Source of the DNA: Prevotellaceae bacterium | GTDB lineage: Bacteria; Bacteroidota; Bacteroidia; Bacteroidales; UBA932 | Assembly: GCA_031258755.1 (NCBI GenBank) | Contig: JAIRMK010000200.1 | Location: 1-8,925 of the forward strand | DNA length: 8,925 nt | Direction of reading: 5' to 3' | Shown here: piece by piece, positions 6,155 to 8,925 of the stretch | Numbering within the stretch: the first letter of the stretch is position 1 | Layout: every line of letters starts with the position of its first letter | Notes under the pieces: generated by a model | The model's database searches: none | Seen by the model: the letters and a program-made list of their open reading frames with translations, nothing else | Told to the model about the DNA's origin: nothing | Position numbers and translations under genes: made by a program

Positions 6155-7299
6155 TAAAAACCAAAAAAGGTATATTTGTCAAGACTGATAAAGAATTTGG
6201 GGCAGTCGTCTTTTCCCCTTATTCCGGACTGTTTTTTGCCATATCAAAAGAATATGTAAATGACGCTTTAAATTACTGCAATGAAAAGAAATATAACTTG
6301 CCTAATGATATTATTAAACATTTGACTATAGGAATCAATTTTGAAAAAAACTTTGAAATAAAATCTCATTGGTTGCCAGAAAAGAACGCTTTTTCGTACA
6401 TAAATGAAAATGTTTTCCCGAATAGCCCTATTGTGATAAATTGGTTAATTTCAAATAATTGCTGTTTTAATTGTAATTATTGTTATGCTGGAGATGTAAT
6501 TGATAAACCTACCGAATTGGCTGATCCAACAAAAATCGCACAAAAAATATTGGACACAAACCCATTAGCAGTTGTTTTTTCAGGTGGTGAGCCATTAAGA
6601 GAAAAGCAAAAAATCATTGACGGATTGAATGTGTTAGGAAATAAAGTCGGAATAATGATTGACACAAATGGCTATCATTATGATCACGATTTGGCAAAAT
6701 TATTTCAAAAACATAATGCGGTTATTCGTATTTCATTAGATTCGTTGCATAATGAGTTGAACAGTAAAATCCGTCCTTTAAAGAACAATAAGTCAAATGC
6801 AGATGTGCTTAATACAATTATCACAAACATTACAAAATACAGAGATATGAAAATACCCGTTTTAATTCATACTGTTGTTTCCTCTGTGAATAAAAATAGT
6901 TTGTATGATTTGTATGATAAATTACCCTCATTGGGCGTAAATGGATGGCGTTTATTTTCGGTAATAAAACCTAATGATGAAAACAAACAAGAAAAATTCA
7001 AGAAATTAATGATTTTTGGTAAAGCAAAAAATATAGATGATGCACAACAAGAAATACAAAAGGAAATCAAAATTCTCAACAACAAATATATTTCAAAATC
7101 CAACTTTTCATTACAGATTGTACATTCCAGCGAAAATCATAAGAATTCAGTAGTTCTTGTGTTGCCATCAGGGAAATTTGTAACGGAAAGTAGAGTTAAA
7201 AACGAGAAAATAGAAATTTCTGACAAATCAATTTTTGATAAAAACAAAGTTGATTTGATTGGGCATTATGAACGATATTTAGGGCAAATAAAATTATAA
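6142..7299 (+). CDS. Radical SAM enzyme with an extra N-terminal domain, unknown substrate
   Basis: A 385-residue radical SAM protein. The [4Fe-4S] motif is CCFNCNYC, that is Cys107-x3-Cys111-x2-Cys114, followed by SGGEP (147-151), DTNG (174-177) and RISLDS (196-201), a normal TIM-barrel core. No cysteine occurs after 114, so there is no SPASM or Twitch auxiliary cluster; the single cluster should generate the 5'-deoxyadenosyl radical. About 95 residues precede the core. Residues 18-65, starting FGAVVFSPYSGLFFAIS, vaguely recall the PqqD-like peptide-recognition fold found before some radical SAM cores; this is a weak inference. The C-terminal pattern GWRLFSVIKP (268-277) followed by SVVLVLPSGKFV (336-347) recalls MoaA/viperin-type enzymes, but the viperin cysteine motif context is absent. 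The start overlaps the methyltransferase end by 13 nt, suggesting translational coupling; the next gene begins 4 nt after the stop. No precursor-peptide gene is visible nearby. Confidence 0.85.
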   Translation: METVIKTKKGIFVKTDKEFGAVVFSPYSGLFFAISKEYVNDALNYCNEKKYNLPNDIIKHLTIGINFEKNFEIKSHWLPEKNAFSYINENVFPNSPIVINWLISNNCCFNCNYCYAGDVIDKPTELADPTKIAQKILDTNPLAVVFSGGEPLREKQKIIDGLNVLGNKVGIMIDTNGYHYDHDLAKLFQKHNAVIRISLDSLHNELNSKIRPLKNNKSNADVLNTIITNITKYRDMKIPVLIHTVVSSVNKNSLYDLYDKLPSLGVNGWRLFSVIKPNDENKQEKFKKLMIFGKAKNIDDAQQEIQKEIKILNNKYISKSNFSLQIVHSSENHKNSVVLVLPSGKFVTESRVKNEKIEISDKSIFDKNKVDLIGHYERYLGQIKL

Positions 7300-7303
7300 C
7301 AAT

Positions 7304-8635
7304 ATGTGGAATTGGATAAAAAATCTTTTCAGCAGAAAGGCAAAAATTAAAAGGGTTAACACTACAACTGAAAAATCAACAAATTTATCAGGGTTGACTG
7401 TTGATGTTAAAGATGGTAAGGCTGGTATTGGCTCATTTTCAAATGAGAAAAAACAATCTCCTGCTGTTATGACAGAGGGGATTGCTAAAAAAGATTTGCA
7501 ACACGGTCAAACTGTTGAAGTAATAGAATCTGTTGATAATTACGAAAAAAGAGAGGGATTGAAAGAAAAGTATGCTGAAACATTAATTGGCGAAAGAAAA
7601 GAATCTTCTCAGGTTGAAAAAAAAAAGGGGATAAATGATGTTGTTGTAAAAGCAGCCGATTTCAAAAAACTCAACAAGTATTTTACAGATAGAGGTTTTA
7701 AAAGTAATGAATTGCCAAATGATTTAGCTACAAGTAATGGTTATGTAATTTGGCCAATAACATTACAGCCTTGTGTTTCATATATTCATACTGCTCAAAT
7801 CCAACTTATCAAACTTCTTGTTGCGGCAGGATGGAAACTTCATACTATTATTGGTGATTGTGGGAAACATTCGGCAACGGTCAAAGATACGAGTGAGTTT
7901 AAAAAATCAATAGTATCACTTCTTGAAAGAAATGATATTAATATTGAAGATAATACCGTTACATTTTTAAGTAAATATTTTAAACGAGATGCTGCTCAAA
8001 ACGATAATTCGTTACTTCAGAATGTAGATAGTTTAGAATTACTTAACACATTTCACAGTGTTAGTGAAAGTATTGAATGGTTTAATTATTGGGAATATAT
8101 TACTAAAAACTACAATAAAACGAAGCGTAATGAATTAAAAAAACGAAAAGTATTAAGTAATCTTCAGCCATTGTTAAATTGGACTTTGGTAGTTACGATA
8201 ACAAAGAAATACACAAAAACAATCGTAGTGGCAGGAGAAGATGAAAAAGAGCAATGGGATAAGATAACCAATTTGCACGGAAACAACAAGATAGGAATGA
8301 TATACATTCAAGAACTTAAAGATGGGACAAAAACCATGGACCAAAGTGAGATAGGCATTGGTAGCGAACAGGAAATGTTAAATAAATTGGATAAAGGAAA
8401 TATGGGTCAATGGTTGTGTAATCATTTTATAGAGTTGCCATATTTCTTAAAAGACGCTAATATTAAACCTTCATTTTGTAAATTATCTGATGATGAATGT
8501 AAAAATTATGGAGATAATTGTATAAAGTGCTTATTTGGCAATAATAACAAGAATTTTAATGATGGACATTTTGATAAAAATGCTCTTGTTGCAGAAATAT
8601 ATCAAATAGCAAACCCTGCAAATGCGATAACTTAA
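7304..8635 (+). CDS. Uncharacterised protein with a possible class I aaRS-like (HUP-fold) domain
   Basis: A 443-residue protein that I do not recognise as a named family. Residues 1-115 look flexible: a short aromatic/basic start (MWNWIKNLFSRK), then Lys/Glu/Ser/Thr-rich sequence. Residues about 145-350 resemble a diverged class I aminoacyl-tRNA-synthetase core of the Tyr/Trp type. There is a strand and turn at PITLQPCVSYIHTAQ (151-165), where PTxxxxHIGH would sit, with a helix and IIGDCG (182-187) after it. VAGEDEKEQWDKI (309-321) resembles the GxDQ segment, and DGTKTMDQSE (340-349) sits where KMSKS would be, but degenerate. This is pattern reading by eye; such a protein could bind or activate a nucleotide or amino acid, or have lost catalysis. 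The C-terminus has a Cys392-x6-Cys399-x6-Cys406-x2-Cys409 cluster that could bind metal. It is the third gene of the cassette, 4 nt after the radical SAM gene, and AT-rich like it. Confidence 0.8.
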   Translation: MWNWIKNLFSRKAKIKRVNTTTEKSTNLSGLTVDVKDGKAGIGSFSNEKKQSPAVMTEGIAKKDLQHGQTVEVIESVDNYEKREGLKEKYAETLIGERKESSQVEKKKGINDVVVKAADFKKLNKYFTDRGFKSNELPNDLATSNGYVIWPITLQPCVSYIHTAQIQLIKLLVAAGWKLHTIIGDCGKHSATVKDTSEFKKSIVSLLERNDINIEDNTVTFLSKYFKRDAAQNDNSLLQNVDSLELLNTFHSVSESIEWFNYWEYITKNYNKTKRNELKKRKVLSNLQPLLNWTLVVTITKKYTKTIVVAGEDEKEQWDKITNLHGNNKIGMIYIQELKDGTKTMDQSEIGIGSEQEMLNKLDKGNMGQWLCNHFIELPYFLKDANIKPSFCKLSDDECKNYGDNCIKCLFGNNNKNFNDGHFDKNALVAEIYQIANPANAIT

Positions 8636-8684
8636 ATAAATAATTATGACCTTGCTTCAAAATAAAAACATAAACCAAGTCATT

Positions 8685-8925
8685 ATGCAAGAGTTCATCT
8701 CCACCTACCTCAACTCCCTCTCCGCCCTTTATGCGCAAGGCACCACCACCGAACATTCGTTTCGCGGGGCGTTGGAAATGTTGCTCAAAAACATGACCGG
8801 TTTCACGGTTGTGAACGAGGCGCGACACATCGCTTGCGGTGCGCCCGACCTCACACTTTTGAAAGGCAAGATTCCGGTCGGTTATGTGGAAGCAAAAGAT
8901 ATTGGCAAAAATCTGAACGCAAAGG
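8685..8925 (+). CDS. Type ISP/IIG-like restriction-modification enzyme, N-terminal part (cut by window end)
   Basis: An open frame runs off the end of the window, giving 80 residues. It opens with a helical segment (MQEFISTYLNSLSALYAQGT), then TEHSFRGALEMLL, VVNEAR (42-47), CGAPDLTLL (51-59) and GYVEAKDIGK (66-75). This is the usual N-terminus of large single-chain restriction-modification proteins that fuse nuclease, helicase and/or N6-adenine methylase domains. Asp55, Glu69 and Lys71 fit the PD-(D/E)xK nuclease signature. Whether it is Type ISP or IIG depends on the missing part. An in-frame ATG at 8646, only 10 nt after the previous stop, would add 13 residues. I prefer 8685 because the 39 bases between are AT-rich and not family-like, while GC-rich coding begins exactly there. 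The 49-nt gap or less to the previous gene allows co-transcription. Confidence 0.75.
   Translation, partial: MQEFISTYLNSLSALYAQGTTTEHSFRGALEMLLKNMTGFTVVNEARHIACGAPDLTLLKGKIPVGYVEAKDIGKNLNAK

Noticed and set aside
6142..7299. Calling the radical SAM protein a prokaryotic viperin
   Set aside because: The cysteine motif is CCFNCNYC rather than the viperin-type context, there is a long N-terminal extension, and no nucleotide kinase gene is adjacent; only the C-terminal layout is reminiscent.
7304..8635. Calling the third cassette protein a functional tyrosyl- or tryptophanyl-tRNA synthetase
   Set aside because: HIGH and KMSKS motifs are not intact, the N-terminal 115 residues are foreign to those enzymes, and the resemblance was read by eye only.
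8556..8828. 90-residue minus-strand ORF at the right edge
   Set aside because: It overlaps the end of the aaRS-like gene and the clearly family-like restriction-modification N-terminus on the plus strand.
1..8925. CRISPR arrays, tRNA or rRNA genes, insertion sequences and integrases
   Set aside because: No regularly spaced repeats, cloverleaf-like sequence, transposase or integrase motifs, or flanking target duplications were seen on either strand.

Overview
The window looks like a chromosome segment from the phylum Bacteroidota, probably order Bacteroidales. Three things point there: the close match of PanB, DnaK and the two RNA-modification enzymes to the forms I know from that group; start regions without clear Shine-Dalgarno sequences; and copies of the Bacteroides-type -7 promoter box TAnnTTTG. 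I do not claim a genus.

Left part (1-4685) is GC-rich housekeeping DNA, about 60% GC in a hand-counted 60-base block of dnaK. On the minus strand, in order of transcription, lie panB (pantothenate synthesis), a 317-bp spacer filled with two GC-rich palindromic elements, an RluA-family pseudouridine synthase, and a TrmH/SpoU-family RNA methyltransferase that starts at a TTG only 9 nt after it. Divergent from panB, on the plus strand, is a complete dnaK followed by a strong intrinsic terminator.

Middle part (about 4690-8640) is a clear compositional island, about 32% GC in a hand-counted block. It holds three tightly packed plus-strand genes: an SPPY-motif SAM-dependent methyltransferase, a radical SAM enzyme whose start overlaps it by 13 nt, and, 4 nt later, a 443-residue protein. 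I recognise no named family for the third gene, but its central part reads like a remote class I aminoacyl-tRNA-synthetase (HUP-fold) domain, with a GEDxxxQ segment and a degenerate KMSKS-like segment, followed by a C-terminal four-cysteine cluster. I know of no described system with this combination; it is the best candidate for something new here. Promoter-like -7 boxes sit upstream.

Right edge (8685-8925): GC-rich coding sequence returns abruptly with the first 80 residues of a large restriction-modification enzyme, probably Type ISP/IIG-like, carrying a PD-(D/E)xK nuclease signature. It is cut by the window end. The cassette therefore sits directly upstream of, and possibly in one transcript with, a restriction-modification gene, which suggests a defence-island setting. 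That role is inference from position, not shown by the sequence.
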